Positions 8,352 to 18,655 of a stretch of DNA of 64,000 nucleotides are shown here, in pieces. Positions within the stretch are counted from its first letter, which is position 1; every line of letters starts with the position of its first letter. The position numbers and the translations under genes were made by a program. The notes under the pieces were generated by a model that saw nothing but the letters and a program-made list of their open reading frames with translations, did no database searches and had not been told where the DNA came from. The stretch is from assembly GCF_017329615.1 (NCBI RefSeq), contig NZ_JAFMTW010000008.1, positions 1 to 64,000 of the forward strand. The letters run 5' to 3'. The DNA is from Alicyclobacillus suci (GTDB lineage Bacteria > Bacillota > Bacilli > Alicyclobacillales > Alicyclobacillaceae).

Positions 8352-9155
8352 TCAGCGCGCGATAGTGTCAATTAAACCGAGGTCTAGCAGGGCCTTCGCC
8401 ACGCCGTCGTCGAGCGCGTCAGCGGTCACGCGTTTGGCAGCGCGTTTGACGTCCGGTTCCGCATTTCCCATGGCATAGGAGTGGCCAAGGGTGCGAAACA
8501 TCCCGACGTCATTTCCGCCGTCGCCGATGTGCACTGCATGTTCTGGGGAGATGCCAAGGTGCTTAAGCAGATGCAGTGCGCCAATGGATTTGTCCGACTT
8601 GCGGCGTTGAAAGTCGACGGCGTTCGGGTTCCAGCGATAGATGTAGCAGCCTTTAAAACGCGCTTCGAACTCGGCGTCCCACCCGGGCGTCATGAAGGCG
8701 TTGATTTGGTAAATTGGCAGGGTTTGAAGAATGTCGAAGTCTTTGTTGATGACTTCAATCTCCGGAAAATCGAAGGACCGCAGTACGGGTTCGTATTGTG
8801 GCGGAATCGGCTCAAAGGCGACGGCTTTGGCGTGCGTGTGCACGACCGTGGGGATGTCAAATTGGTCGGCGTAACGAACAATCGCCTCTACGTCCTCGCT
8901 CGGGAAGGGCGCTTTGAACAATTCATCCGATCTCGATTTTACAAGGCCGCCGTTAAAATAAATGCCGTAAGGCACGCCTAATTCGTCCTGGACGTGTTGT
9001 GCGTGAAGGACGGATCGACCAGTACACAGGGCAACCGGGATATCTTTTTGTAGCAATTGTTCCACCGCGTGAACGCCGCTTGGGACAAGCGCTCCGTCTG
9101 CGTATAGTGTTCCGTCGATATCGAGAAATACCATTTCTATTTTTGTCTGTATCAT
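8352..9155 (-). CDS. Cof-type HAD-IIB phosphatase
   Basis: A 267-residue haloacid dehalogenase-superfamily hydrolase. Motif I is FLDIDGTLY with the nucleophile and acid aspartates. Motif II is ALCTGRS, the catalytic lysine is in [19 protein letters not shown], and motif IV is [14 protein letters not shown]2 cap lies between motifs II and III. Such Cof/YkrA-like enzymes dephosphorylate sugar phosphates or flavin and PLP intermediates; the substrate is not predictable. Two ATGs (9161, 9155) compete. AGGAGG lies 9 bases from the ATG at 9155, which is preferred. The gene is monocistronic and divergent from glyQS. Confidence 0.9.
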   Translation of the reverse strand: MIQTKIEMVFLDIDGTLYADGALVPSGVHAVEQLLQKDIPVALCTGRSVLHAQHVQDELGVPYGIYFNGGLVKSRSDELFKAPFPSEDVEAIVRYADQFDIPTVVHTHAKAVAFEPIPPQYEPVLRSFDFPEIEVINKDFDILQTLPIYQINAFMTPGWDAEFEARFKGCYIYRWNPNAVDFQRRKSDKSIGALHLLKHLGISPEHAVHIGDGGNDVGMFRTLGHSYAMGNAEPDVKRAAKRVTADALDDGVAKALLDLGLIDTIAR

Positions 9156-9325
9156 CTCCATGCTCCTCCTCGCCACTGCAGCGGTTGCGGTCCTTTCGCT
9201 TTATCTGAACAATTGAACGGGAACAATGCACCTGTCCGAATGACGTCCCATTCGCAAGGACACTGCTTTCATTATACACAGGGTCCCCGCAACCGGCACA
9301 AATTGCCTGAAATCAGGGGAAATCA

Positions 9326-9355
9326 TTGCTTATTTTATATGGATTCCGCTATGAT
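9326..9355 (+). promoter_or_regulatory. Promoter of glyQS
   Basis: TTGCTT (9326-9331), 18-base spacer, TATGAT (9350-9355), ending 31 bases before the start codon. No T-box leader is present between it and the gene, although glycyl-tRNA synthetase genes in many Bacillota have one. Confidence 0.6.
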
Positions 9356-9386
9356 AGCCGTATTCAATGGTCACGGGAGGACAACC

Positions 9387-10766
9387 ATGCAAACGACAAT
9401 GGAACAACTTGTATCATTAGCAAAGCGCCGCGGATTTATTTTCCCGGGCTCGGAAATATACGGCGGATTGGCGAACACATGGGATTACGGCCCACTTGGC
9501 GCTCAAATGAAACAAAATATCAAACAGGTGTGGTGGCGTCAGTTTATTGAACAGAACCCGTACAACGTCGGGCTGGATTCGGCGATTTTGATGAACCGGA
9601 GCGTTTGGGTGGCTTCCGGGCACGTGGGTAATTTTAATGACCCGATGGTGGATTGCCGCCAGTGTAAGTCGCGCTATCGGGCGGACAAGCTGATTGAGGA
9701 AGCGGCTGAGGCCCGTGGTGAGGAAATCATTGTCGACGGTCTGCCGTTTGAGCAGATGGATGCGTTGCTTGTCAAATATGACGTACAGTGTCCCGCGTGT
9801 GGTGCGAAAGATTTTACATCTGTGCGCCAGTTTAACATGATGTTCAAAACCCACCAAGGCGTGACGGAAGACGCGACCAACGAGGTTTATCTGCGTCCTG
9901 AGACTGCCCAAGGGATTTTCGTTAATTTTAAAAACGTGCAGCGCGCGATGCGCAAAAAGTTGCCGTTTGGCATTGGGCAGATTGGTAAGAGCTTTCGCAA
10001 TGAGATCACGCCTGGCAACTTCACGTTCCGCACGCGGGAATTTGAGCAAATGGAACTGGAATTTTTCTGCGCGCCCGGCGAAGATATGGAGTGGTTCCGC
10101 TACTGGCGCCAATTCTGTTATGACTTCTTGTTGTCTATCGGCATGAAAGAAGAGAACCTGCGACTGCGCGACCACGAAAAGGAACAACTGTCTCACTATA
10201 GTACGGCGACGACCGACGTCGAGTACAAGTTCCCGTTTGGTTGGGGTGAGTTGCTTGGTGTGGCGGATCGGACAGATTATGACCTGAAGGCACACGCCAC
10301 GCATTCTGGCGAAAACATGACCGTGCAAGAGGAAGGTCAAGAGCCGTTTATCCCGTATTGTATTGAACCGTCTATCGGGGTCGATAGGCTGTTCTTGGCG
10401 CTGTTTGCCGATGCATATGACGAAGAAGAAGTGGGCGAGAACGACACGCGCGTGGTGTTGCGCCTGCATCCAACGATTGCGCCATACAAAGCCGCTGTCT
10501 TCCCGTTGTCGAAGAAGCTCAGCGAGGCGGCGACACAACTGTACACCAATCTAGCGAAGCAGTTCAGTGTAGATTATGACGAGTCGGGATCAATTGGGAA
10601 ACGGTACCGCCGCCACGACGAGATTGGTACGCCGTATTGCATCACGTATGACTTTGAATCGGAGACCGACCACGCGGTGACCATTCGCCATCGCGATAGC
10701 ATGGAACAGGAACGCGTTGCGATTGCGGACGTTGCAACTTGGCTCCACGAGCGTATCGGGCGTTAA
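9387..10766 (+). CDS. glyQS: Glycyl-tRNA synthetase (dimeric, class IIa)
   Basis: A 459-residue alpha2-type glycyl-tRNA synthetase charging tRNA-Gly with glycine. The N-terminal [20 protein letters not shown] and WDYGPLG are characteristic of the alpha2 enzyme. Class II motif 2 is [15 protein letters not shown] and motif 3 is [14 protein letters not shown] zinc-ribbon-like CRQC...CPAC insertion lies near residues 90-140. The C-terminal anticodon-binding domain begins around [21 protein letters not shown] long in-frame extension exists upstream; the ATG at 9387 with GGGAGG 6 bases away is the proper start. It replaces the two-gene glyQ/glyS form. Confidence 0.97.
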   Translation: MQTTMEQLVSLAKRRGFIFPGSEIYGGLANTWDYGPLGAQMKQNIKQVWWRQFIEQNPYNVGLDSAILMNRSVWVASGHVGNFNDPMVDCRQCKSRYRADKLIEEAAEARGEEIIVDGLPFEQMDALLVKYDVQCPACGAKDFTSVRQFNMMFKTHQGVTEDATNEVYLRPETAQGIFVNFKNVQRAMRKKLPFGIGQIGKSFRNEITPGNFTFRTREFEQMELEFFCAPGEDMEWFRYWRQFCYDFLLSIGMKEENLRLRDHEKEQLSHYSTATTDVEYKFPFGWGELLGVADRTDYDLKAHATHSGENMTVQEEGQEPFIPYCIEPSIGVDRLFLALFADAYDEEEVGENDTRVVLRLHPTIAPYKAAVFPLSKKLSEAATQLYTNLAKQFSVDYDESGSIGKRYRRHDEIGTPYCITYDFESETDHAVTIRHRDSMEQERVAIADVATWLHERIGR

Positions 10767-10813
10767 GCATACATGGGAAGACCCATTCCCGGGTAAACCA
10801 AGACGGGGGTGGG

Positions 10814-11008
10814 ATGATGTCAGGTCAGCATACCGAGAACCACAATGAGAACTTTACCTTCGTCGGTGCGTTAGACATGAATCGTCATTTTGAGTCGTTT
10901 GTTGCGCGACGCAATCACATGATGAGTACACGCCTGGACGGGGTAGTCCCGTGGAAACAGTATCACCGTGTGAATATCGATCACGGACGGCGGCATTCAA
11001 ACGGTTAA
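10814..11008 (+). CDS. Small conserved-looking hypothetical protein
   Basis: A 64-residue hydrophilic protein rich in His, Asn and Arg, starting MMSGQHTENHNENFTFVGAL. GGGGGTGGG immediately upstream of the ATG pair at 10814/10817 is a good ribosome site, and a strong terminator follows 30 bases after the stop, so the frame is likely genuine. No known domain or targeting signal is recognised. It lies 48 bases after glyQS in the same direction and may be cotranscribed with it. Confidence 0.6.
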   Translation: MMSGQHTENHNENFTFVGALDMNRHFESFVARRNHMMSTRLDGVVPWKQYHRVNIDHGRRHSNG

Positions 11009-11037
11009 AGACCAGGCTGATTCACACCTTCACAAAG

Positions 11038-11066
11038 CGCAGGGGGGACATTCCTCCTGCGTTTTT
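11038..11066 (+). terminator. Rho-independent terminator
   Basis: CGCAGG and CCTGCG with extra G/C pairing around ACATT, followed by TTTTT, end the glyQS plus small-gene unit. Confidence 0.8.
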
Positions 11067-11161
11067 CCATGTCGGCGCGAAATTTTGTTATGATGGCCAG
11101 GGTGACATCAGCGGCTGGTCGTAGTGATTCGCCGTTTGCGTGTGAAGTGAGGAGTTGAGGT

Positions 11162-12355
11162 ATGAGAAACCGCACAGGACTAATCATTTTAATGTTTGCG
11201 TCGGTGGTGGCGATGATGCCAAACTCCGTCTTGTTTCCAGCGGAGGGTGAGCTGGCAAGCCATTTACACCGTTCGCTTGGATTTGTCGGGTGGATGGTGA
11301 CGGCGTATGCGATTGCCTATGTCTGTGCCACACCGGTGCTTGGTATGATTTCTGATTTCTTAGGGCGCAAGGCGGTGCTCGTCGTCGGCTTGTGTCTGTT
11401 CGCCATTGGCGGTTTGGTGCCAATCGGTTTTGATAACCCCGTCTTAATTCTCATTGGCCGATGCGTCATGGGGGTGGGCTCCGCAGGCATTCAACCGATG
11501 GTTGACAGCATGATTGGGGATATGTATCCGCGGGGTCCTGCGCGGCGCCGTGCGTTTGCGTTTTTTGCCGGAGCGATTGCTGTGGCGGAGGCGATGATGC
11601 CATTTCTCGGCGGAGTGGCGGCGGCCATCTGGTGGAAGGCCGTCTTTGTCCTCTATGGCAGCGCTATCCTGGCGGCCTTGGCGACCGTGCGGTTGAACAT
11701 TTCAAAACAAGGCGCTGAACATGACGAGCGAATTACGTACGACGCGTACGTGCAGTCTCTGCGCGTCGCGGCTCGGATGCCGGTGCTGGCGGCCACTGTG
11801 CTCGGTGCGATGGTGTTTGGCGTGATTTACTTTGGAATTTCGGCCATGATGCCACTGGCTTATGGGGGTGCGCACACGTCGCTGGCCAATGGATTTTTGT
11901 TTTTGCCGCTTGGTTTTTGCTGGGTCGTTGGGGCGTTTATTTTTGCGAAAGTCACGCACCTGCGGCATTTGCACAGGCTGGTACTTTGCGCGCTACTTGT
12001 GCTTGCCGGCGCTACGTGGTGGCTTGGCGATGCGCGTTCATGGCTGCCGCTGTTGATAATTAGCGCCTTGTGGGGGGCTGGGTCAGCTGTTTTGACGACG
12101 GTGTTCACTTGGGTGGTTGGCGACGAGTCGCCAAACGCGGTGCGCGGTGCGATGAACGGTATCTATAACGCGGCGTACGTCCTTGGATTCTCGGTGGGTG
12201 CGCCACTTTTTATCAGCCTTGTCCATCACGTCGGTTTGCAAAACGCGTGTGGCATGGGCGCGGTGCTCATGGCTCTCTTCATTCCGCCACTTTGTCTTAC
12301 CTACCGGCAGGCTGCGAAAGTCAAGGCGGCACCTGTGAATTCACTGAAAGCGTGA
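11162..12355 (+). CDS. MFS transporter (DHA1 family)
   Basis: A 397-residue 12-helix major facilitator. Motif A is clear in the loop between helices 2 and 3 (GMISDFLGRKAVLVV), a motif-C-like glycine-rich stretch occurs in helix 5 (EAMMPFLGGVAAAIWW), and the C-terminal half repeats the fold. Proton-coupled efflux of a drug or metabolite is the family expectation. The ATG at 11162 follows GAGG. It is not closely related in sequence to the MFS protein at 376. It lies upstream of metH with an 82-base gap, so read-through into the methionine genes is possible. Confidence 0.85.
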   Translation: MRNRTGLIILMFASVVAMMPNSVLFPAEGELASHLHRSLGFVGWMVTAYAIAYVCATPVLGMISDFLGRKAVLVVGLCLFAIGGLVPIGFDNPVLILIGRCVMGVGSAGIQPMVDSMIGDMYPRGPARRRAFAFFAGAIAVAEAMMPFLGGVAAAIWWKAVFVLYGSAILAALATVRLNISKQGAEHDERITYDAYVQSLRVAARMPVLAATVLGAMVFGVIYFGISAMMPLAYGGAHTSLANGFLFLPLGFCWVVGAFIFAKVTHLRHLHRLVLCALLVLAGATWWLGDARSWLPLLIISALWGAGSAVLTTVFTWVVGDESPNAVRGAMNGIYNAAYVLGFSVGAPLFISLVHHVGLQNACGMGAVLMALFIPPLCLTYRQAAKVKAAPVNSLKA

Positions 12356-12437
12356 ATTGAGTGTGTAGTCGGACTATTCGGCCTGTGTTACAATGGGCCA
12401 GAAATGAATTGTCCAGAGAAATGTGAGTGGAGACACC

Positions 12438-15400
12438 GTGACCAAAGCGCTTGAGCATTTATTCCGACAACGCATTCTTATCCTGGACGGCGCAATGGGG
12501 ACGATGATTCAGCAAAGTGGCTTAACGGCTGATGACTTTGGTGGGCCCGCGCTGGAAGGGTGTAACGAATATTTGAACATCACGCGTCCAGACCTCATTC
12601 AAAGGATTCATGACGCGTATTTTGAAGCTGGTGCAGATATCGTCGAAACCAATTCGTTTGGCAGTACACCGCTTGTTCTCGCGGAGTACGATTTGGCAGA
12701 TTTGGCGTTTGAAATCAGTCGCCAGGCAGCTGTACTCGCACGTGCATCGGCCGACGCGTTTGCGACCGAAGCGAAGCCCCGGTTTGTGGCGGGGTCTGTC
12801 GGTCCGACGACGAAGAGCCTGTCGGTAACCGGTGGTGCTACGTTTGACGAATTGGTGGAAAGTTACGCTGTGCAGATGGAGGGCTTGATGGTCGGCGGTG
12901 CGGACTTTTTGCTCATTGAGACATCGCAAGATTTGCTGAACGTCAAAGCTGCAGGCATCGCTGTCCAGCGCGTCGCAGAGAAACTGGGGCGGGAAATCCC
13001 CGTCATGATTAGCGGCACGATTGAACCGATGGGGACGACGCTCGCTGGGCAAAGCATTGAGGCCTTTTATTTGTCGGTGGAACATATGCGGCCGTTTGCG
13101 GTCGGAATCAACTGTGCGACAGGTCCAGAGCTCATGCGAGATCACGTTCGTGCCCTGTCCGCGCTTGCAGAATGCGCGGTCAGTTGCCATCCAAACGCAG
13201 GCCTGCCGGACGAAAATGGCTGTTACCTGGAGACGCCATATGCGTTTGCGAAGAAAATGTCCGACTTTGCACGCGAAGGCTGGCTCAATATCGCAGGCGG
13301 CTGCTGTGGGACGACGCCTGCGCACATTCGCGAGCTCGCCGCGCAAATCGAAGGGCTAGCCCCGCGCGCCTACGCGGCGGAACATGCGCATGCTGTGTCG
13401 GGCATGGAGGCGATGATCCTCAGCGATGATATGCGCCCCGTGCTCGTCGGTGAGCGCACGAACGTCATCGGGTCGCGAAAATTCCGTCGACTCGTCGCGA
13501 GCGCGGATTACGACGCCGCAGCGGAAGTCGCACGGACACAAGTGCGGGCGGGTGCGCAGGTGGTCGACGTCTGTCTGGCTGACCCGGATAGGGATGAACT
13601 CGCCGATATGGAGCAGGTCTTGCCGCTTATCGCGCGCAAGGTGAAGGTGCCAATTATGATTGACTCGACGGACGCGGTTGTGGTCGAGGCGGCGCTTAAG
13701 CGGGTGCAAGGCAAGTGCATCATCAACTCGACCAATCTCGAGGACGGCGAAGCGCGGTTGGCGACCTATGCGAACCTTGCGCGCACGTACGGCGCCGCGT
13801 TGGTCGTTGGGACGATTGACGAACAAGGGATGGCGGTGAGTCGCCTTCGGAAAGTGGACATCGCGCTGCGCACGGTCCGCTTGTTGACGGAAAAATACGG
13901 GTTGCGTAAGTCAGATATCATTATCGATCCGCTTACCTTCCCTGTCGGAACGGGCGACGAGAACTATATCGGTTCCGCGCTGGAGACGGTCGAAGCTATC
14001 CGCATGCTGCGCGAACAACTGCCGGAGTGTCCAACGCTGCTTGGCATTAGCAATGTGTCGTTTGGTCTGCCTCCGGCTGGGCGCGAGGTGCTGAACGCGG
14101 TCTTTTTGTATCATTGCACGAAGGCGGGGCTCGCCTATGCGATTGTCAACAGCGAGCGGATTGAGCGCTACGCATCGATCCCGGAGGACGAGCGAGAACT
14201 CGCGAATCGGCTGTTGTTTGCGACGACGGACGAGTTGGTGGCCGAATTTACTGCGAAGTACCGCGAGAAGCGCGTTGCACCCTCCGTCGCGGTTAGCGAT
14301 TTGCCGCTGTCGGATCGACTTGCGAGATACGTCATCGATGGTACGAAGGAAGGACTGATTGCTGATCTCGACGAGGCGCTTAAGTCTTACAAACCGCTGG
14401 AGATTATCAATGGTCCCTTGATGGCGGGGATGACGGAAGTGGGGCGGCTGTTCAATAACAATGAGTTAATTGTGGCGGAGGTCCTGCAGTCGGCAGAAGT
14501 GATGAAGGCGGCTGTGGCGTATCTCGAGCAGTACATGGAGAAAAGTGATACGCACGCCAAAGGGCGGCTCTTGTTGGCGACGGTGAAAGGGGACGTCCAC
14601 GATATTGGCAAAAATTTGGTCGAAATCATTATGGCCAACAATGGCTTTGACGTCGTGAATTTGGGAATTAAGGTGGCGCCTGAGCAACTCATTCAAGCGA
14701 TTCGGGAATATGAGCCAGACATGGTCGGTTTGTCAGGACTTTTGGTGAAATCCGCGCAGCAAATGGTCGTTACCGCAGAGGACTTTCGCCATGCGGGCAT
14801 CGACTTGCCCATCCTGGTCGGCGGTGCAGCGCTGACGAAAAAGTTTACGCTGACCAAGATTGCGGACAAGTACGACGGCCCCGTGTTGTACGCGAAGGAT
14901 GCGATGGAGGGACTGGATATCGCGAATCAGCTGATGAGCGAAGACGCGCGTCAGCCATTGCTGTCGCGCAATGAGGCTGAGCGCCAAAGTTTTGTCGAAC
15001 AGGGCAAGATGCACAATCCTCAAGTTCGAAAGCCAACCGTCAAGGTGCAATCCGACATCGACCGGAAAGCGCGCGTGTACACGCCACCTGACCTTAAACG
15101 ACACATCCTTCGGGATTATCCAGTAGCGATGCTCCGCCCTTATCTGAACTTGCAGATGCTCCTTGGCAAGCACCTCGGGCTCGCAGGCAATGTGGAAAAG
15201 CTCTTAGCAGAACGAGACGACAAGGCGATGGCGTTACTTGACACGGTTGAGCTCCTGATGGAGGAAGCCGTCGCAAAAGGTTGGTTGCAAGCCAACGCAG
15301 TCTATCAATTTTTCCCGACCGCTGCTGATGGCGATGACCTGGTCATCTACGACGTCGATGGCGAGCGGGAGCGCACGCGGATTCCGTTTCCGAGGCAAGC

Positions 15401-15878
15401 GAAGCCGCCGTACTTGTGTGTAGCTGATTTCGTGCGGCCCGTGGAGGACGGCGTGATGGATTATGTCGCGATGTTTGCAGTGACGACAGGTAGTCAAGTG
15501 CGGCACGAGGCCGAACGCCTCAAACAAGCAGGCGAGTATTTGCGGGCGCACGCACTACAATCTATTGCACTAGAATTGGCCGAGGCCTTCGCTGAACGTG
15601 TGCATCAGCAAATCCGGGATATGTGGGGCTTTCCTGACCCGCCCACGATGACGATGCGCGAGCGATTTATCGCCCGCTACCAGGGCATACGCGTCTCCTT
15701 TGGCTATCCTGCATGTCCTGATCTCGAATCGCAGGCGACGCTGTTTTCACTACTGCGGCCGGAGGACATCGGAATTCAGCTGACGGATGGATTTATGATG
15801 GACCCAGAAGCGTCCGTGTCAGCCTTGGCGTTCAGCCATCCGGAGGCGAAATATTTCAACGTCGAAGCCAACGGGTAA
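12438..15878 (+). CDS. metH: Cobalamin-dependent methionine synthase
   Basis: A 1146-residue MetH that methylates homocysteine from 5-methyltetrahydrofolate through methylcobalamin. Domains in order: homocysteine-binding barrel (about 1-310, RILILDGAMGTMIQ, zinc cysteines in GINCATG and GGCCGT), pterin-binding barrel (about 330-600, VLVGERTNVIGSRKF), B12 cap and Rossmann domain (about 630-870, histidine ligand in KGDVHDIGKN near residue 716), and the SAM-binding reactivation domain (about 890-1146, DIGIQLTDGFMMDPEASVSA). A GTG at 12423 is possible, but the GTG at 12438 has GGAG at good spacing. The gene next door supplies 5-methyl-THF. Confidence 0.96.
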   Translation: MTKALEHLFRQRILILDGAMGTMIQQSGLTADDFGGPALEGCNEYLNITRPDLIQRIHDAYFEAGADIVETNSFGSTPLVLAEYDLADLAFEISRQAAVLARASADAFATEAKPRFVAGSVGPTTKSLSVTGGATFDELVESYAVQMEGLMVGGADFLLIETSQDLLNVKAAGIAVQRVAEKLGREIPVMISGTIEPMGTTLAGQSIEAFYLSVEHMRPFAVGINCATGPELMRDHVRALSALAECAVSCHPNAGLPDENGCYLETPYAFAKKMSDFAREGWLNIAGGCCGTTPAHIRELAAQIEGLAPRAYAAEHAHAVSGMEAMILSDDMRPVLVGERTNVIGSRKFRRLVASADYDAAAEVARTQVRAGAQVVDVCLADPDRDELADMEQVLPLIARKVKVPIMIDSTDAVVVEAALKRVQGKCIINSTNLEDGEARLATYANLARTYGAALVVGTIDEQGMAVSRLRKVDIALRTVRLLTEKYGLRKSDIIIDPLTFPVGTGDENYIGSALETVEAIRMLREQLPECPTLLGISNVSFGLPPAGREVLNAVFLYHCTKAGLAYAIVNSERIERYASIPEDERELANRLLFATTDELVAEFTAKYREKRVAPSVAVSDLPLSDRLARYVIDGTKEGLIADLDEALKSYKPLEIINGPLMAGMTEVGRLFNNNELIVAEVLQSAEVMKAAVAYLEQYMEKSDTHAKGRLLLATVKGDVHDIGKNLVEIIMANNGFDVVNLGIKVAPEQLIQAIREYEPDMVGLSGLLVKSAQQMVVTAEDFRHAGIDLPILVGGAALTKKFTLTKIADKYDGPVLYAKDAMEGLDIANQLMSEDARQPLLSRNEAERQSFVEQGKMHNPQVRKPTVKVQSDIDRKARVYTPPDLKRHILRDYPVAMLRPYLNLQMLLGKHLGLAGNVEKLLAERDDKAMALLDTVELLMEEAVAKGWLQANAVYQFFPTAADGDDLVIYDVDGERERTRIPFPRQAKPPYLCVADFVRPVEDGVMDYVAMFAVTTGSQVRHEAERLKQAGEYLRAHALQSIALELAEAFAERVHQQIRDMWGFPDPPTMTMRERFIARYQGIRVSFGYPACPDLESQATLFSLLRPEDIGIQLTDGFMMDPEASVSALAFSHPEAKYFNVEANG

Positions 15879-15959
15879 CTGTCGCGCATGGGTTATCATC
15901 TGTCGTTCGCGAAGTCGACGCCGGTCAAGCGCGTTATAAGCATGGATAGGAGGGACAAT

Positions 15960-17888
15960 ATGGCGACTAAGGATCAGGTGGTGTGGCCAGCGCATAGTTT
16001 GCAAGTAGGGAACCGCAGGTATGTTATCGGCGACGGGGCAATGGCGACTTATTTACACCAGCGGGGCGTCCCCATTCGTGTAAGCGCCGAGGCGCTCAAT
16101 TTGTCTGATCCGGCGCTTGTTGAGGAAGTACATCGGGCTTATGTACAGGCCGGATCGACGATGATTCAGACCAACACGTTCGCGGCGAATCGGCGCAGTT
16201 TAGCGCGGCACGGTCTGGGGAATCGCGTCCGAGAGGTCAATCAGACGGCAGTGGCCATTGCGCGCAAGGCCGCTGGTCAAGCGGCGTCGGTCTATGGCAC
16301 CATTGCACCAGTGGAAGGTGGCAATCGCTATGGCAGCGCGTTGTTAAACGAGGAACGGCAGCAATTACAGGCGTTTTACGAGGAGCAGGTCGAGGCGCTG
16401 GCGGCGGCTGGCATTGACGGGTGGATACTCGAAACTTTCCCGGATTTAGAAGAACTGTTGATGGCCGTTGAGGTGGTCACGACGCACTCCAATCTCCCGA
16501 TAGTTGCCAATTTGTCGCCGGAGGAAATTGGTGTTACGCGCGACGGCGTCGGACTGGCTGAGGCGTTTACCGCGCTTCGCGCAGCAGGTGTGCATGTGAC
16601 GGGCATCAATTGTCGCTTAGGCCCGTATGGCATCCTCCGATCATTCGAGCAACTCCAGCCGCTCGCAGATATCTCAGGCCAGTATGCCGCAATGCCGAAC
16701 GGTGGCATGTTGCATCAGACCGATGACGGCGCACTGTCGTATACGGGGGATGAGGAAAACTTCGCGGATATCATGTTGAGAATGGCAAATCTCGGTGTCA
16801 CGTGGTTGGGTGGTTGCTGCGGTACGACGCCAGCGCACATCCGGACGCTGGTTTTGCGACTCAAAACATCGACCGACGGCAGTGCGACGACAACCGCGCA
16901 ACATGGGCATGGAGCGGGGCGGCCCTGGCGAGTTGTCAATCGGGATGATAAACCGGCTGTGGGCGAAATCTTGCCGCCGACCCCGCAGTCCCTTGTCGAG
17001 CGCGTCCAGCAGAAGACGACGATTGTCGTCGAACTTGATCCGCCAAAGACACTGAATTGTGACAAATTTCTGGAGGGCGCTAGGGCCCTCCGCGATGCGG
17101 GGTGTGACCTTATCACCATGGCCGACAATTCGCTCGGCAGCGTTCGAGTCAGCAACATGGCACTTGCCGGAATGTTACAACAAGAAGGCATTGAGCCTTT
17201 GGTTCACGTCACCTGTCGAGATAGGAACCTGATTGGCCAACAGTCACACTTAATGGGGTTATCCGTCATGGGGGTGCGCCATATCCTGCTTATCACCGGA
17301 GATCCGTCTCGGTACGGAGATTTGCCTGGCGCCTCATCGGTTTACGACGTGTCCTCCATTGATTTGACCAAAATGGTGCGCCGATTGAACGACGGCGTGG
17401 GTTTTTCTGGTAAGGCGTTGACGAGGCCCGCTAAGTTCGTCATTGGGACGGCGTTCAATCCCCATGTGCGCAACTTTGATAAGGCGATAGAGCGCCTGAA
17501 ACGCAAAGTGGCGGCGGGCGCAGATTACGTGATGACACAGCCGGTTTACGACGCAGCTATGATGGAGCGTATCGCCACCGCGACCCTTCATCTCGGCGTG
17601 CCAGTGTTCATTGGCATCATGCCGTTGACCAGTTTGCGCAACGCCGAATTCCTGCACTACCAGGTGCCGGGCATGACGATTCCAGAGCCTGTCCTTCAGC
17701 AGATGCGGGAGGCTTCACCCGAGTCAGCGCAGGAGGTGGGGTTGGCAATTGCGCGCGATTTGTGTGACGAAGCTTGCCAGTACTTCAACGGCTTGTATCT
17801 GGTGACGCCATTTCTCAAGTACGACATGACCGTTTCGTTGACAAAGTACATCCGGGCAAATACGGCTGCAGCCGTGCGTTCCTCGTAG
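15960..17888 (+). CDS. Bifunctional homocysteine methyltransferase / methylenetetrahydrofolate reductase
   Basis: A 642-residue fusion like Bacillus YitJ. Residues about 1-300 form a homocysteine S-methyltransferase barrel (VIGDGAMATYLHQRGV; zinc cysteines in GINCRLG and GGCCGTTPAH). Residues about 345-640 form an MTHFR FAD barrel (VELDPPKTLNCDKF, HVTCRDRN, ILLITGDPSRYGD, YVMTQPVYD). The reductase half provides 5-methyl-THF for MetH; the methyltransferase half may use another methyl donor or act in remethylation. ATG at 15960 follows AGGAGGG and is preferred over an earlier in-frame start. It lies 81 bases after metH, very probably in the same operon. Confidence 0.92.
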   Translation: MATKDQVVWPAHSLQVGNRRYVIGDGAMATYLHQRGVPIRVSAEALNLSDPALVEEVHRAYVQAGSTMIQTNTFAANRRSLARHGLGNRVREVNQTAVAIARKAAGQAASVYGTIAPVEGGNRYGSALLNEERQQLQAFYEEQVEALAAAGIDGWILETFPDLEELLMAVEVVTTHSNLPIVANLSPEEIGVTRDGVGLAEAFTALRAAGVHVTGINCRLGPYGILRSFEQLQPLADISGQYAAMPNGGMLHQTDDGALSYTGDEENFADIMLRMANLGVTWLGGCCGTTPAHIRTLVLRLKTSTDGSATTTAQHGHGAGRPWRVVNRDDKPAVGEILPPTPQSLVERVQQKTTIVVELDPPKTLNCDKFLEGARALRDAGCDLITMADNSLGSVRVSNMALAGMLQQEGIEPLVHVTCRDRNLIGQQSHLMGLSVMGVRHILLITGDPSRYGDLPGASSVYDVSSIDLTKMVRRLNDGVGFSGKALTRPAKFVIGTAFNPHVRNFDKAIERLKRKVAAGADYVMTQPVYDAAMMERIATATLHLGVPVFIGIMPLTSLRNAEFLHYQVPGMTIPEPVLQQMREASPESAQEVGLAIARDLCDEACQYFNGLYLVTPFLKYDMTVSLTKYIRANTAAAVRSS

Positions 17889-18000
17889 GGATGTCACACA
17901 TTTGTACAAATTCTCGCCGTTCGCTTGATTGCTGGGCCGCCGCCTTTCGTTTATCTTTTGGGTAAAGCTTGGCGAATGCGTTTAGAAAGGCGGCGACGAC

Positions 18001-18597
18001 GTGAATCGTCTGGCCATTGGAATATCTACGCTAGCGGTTTGTCTGTTGATGACAGGCTGTGCAATTGGGCAGAACGGCGCTTCAGCCAATCAAACTGGGA
18101 CGACAAGTGGGCAACTCGTTTTCCAAAACAAGACCAGCGAGATGCGCATCACGCCCGACAAAAAAATGGATGCCAGTCTGGTGACGACCACGGATGACAC
18201 CCACATTGACGTGCTCGATAGTCAGGGCCATCGGGTGATTCTCAACGCAGAGAAGACACCTGCGTTGATAGTGGCGTACTGGTGTCCACATTGTCAGCGG
18301 ACGTTGCAACTCTTGTCGAACCACCAGTCGCAACTCTCAGCGTTACCTGTGCTGATTCATACTGGATTTCCGGATGGCACAACGCTCGCAGAGGCGAAAA
18401 AGGTGGTGGCAACGGAAGTGAAAGACCTTCATTTACATGGGTTTACGTCGTATTATGCGCTAGGGTCGAGTTTTGCGAAGCAGTATGCGCCAAAAGGGTA
18501 TCCGACATTGCTTTATGGTTCGAACGAAGGCGTTCAATCGTTGGTCGGAGAGCATGTCTTCAGTGTCTGGGACGAGGTCCTGACAACCCCGCTCTAA
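18001..18597 (+). CDS. Thioredoxin-like lipoprotein with CPHC motif
   Basis: A 198-residue exported lipoprotein: signal helix, lipobox LMTGC (Cys20), a linker, then a thioredoxin-fold domain with the redox motif WCPHC (about residues 95-98) and a cis-proline region YPTLLYG. This resembles TlpA/DsbA-like thiol oxidoreductases acting outside the membrane. The start is GTG at 18001 with AAAGGCGG upstream. It is 112 bases after the MTHFR fusion gene. No partner membrane electron carrier is seen nearby. Confidence 0.8.
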   Translation: MNRLAIGISTLAVCLLMTGCAIGQNGASANQTGTTSGQLVFQNKTSEMRITPDKKMDASLVTTTDDTHIDVLDSQGHRVILNAEKTPALIVAYWCPHCQRTLQLLSNHQSQLSALPVLIHTGFPDGTTLAEAKKVVATEVKDLHLHGFTSYYALGSSFAKQYAPKGYPTLLYGSNEGVQSLVGEHVFSVWDEVLTTPL

Positions 18598-18613
18598 ACC
18601 GATTCAATCGTTG

Positions 18614-18649
18614 GACAGGCTCGTCAGATATAGGGTGGACGGGCCTGTC
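18614..18649 (+). terminator. Hairpin after the lipoprotein gene
   Basis: GACAGGC..CGTC and GACGGGCCTGTC form an imperfect stem 17 bases after the stop, followed by a T-poor stretch. Probably a terminator. Confidence 0.5.
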
Positions 18650-18655
18650 GTATTT

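Noticed and set aside
9177-9386. Possible T-box leader for glyQS
   Set aside because: No AGGGTGGTACCGCG motif or terminator is present between the promoter and the start codon.
9417-10538. 373-codon open frame on the strand opposite glyQS
   Set aside because: It mirrors the glycyl-tRNA synthetase gene, lacks a ribosome site and has no protein family features; it follows from codon bias of the true gene.
12356-12437. Possible SAM riboswitch or B12 riboswitch before metH
   Set aside because: The gap is only about 80 bases and contains no S-box or B12-box consensus.
12522-13346. 274-codon frame opposite metH, and others within metH
   Set aside because: metH is unambiguous by domain content; these frames have Cys/Arg/His-rich nonsense composition.
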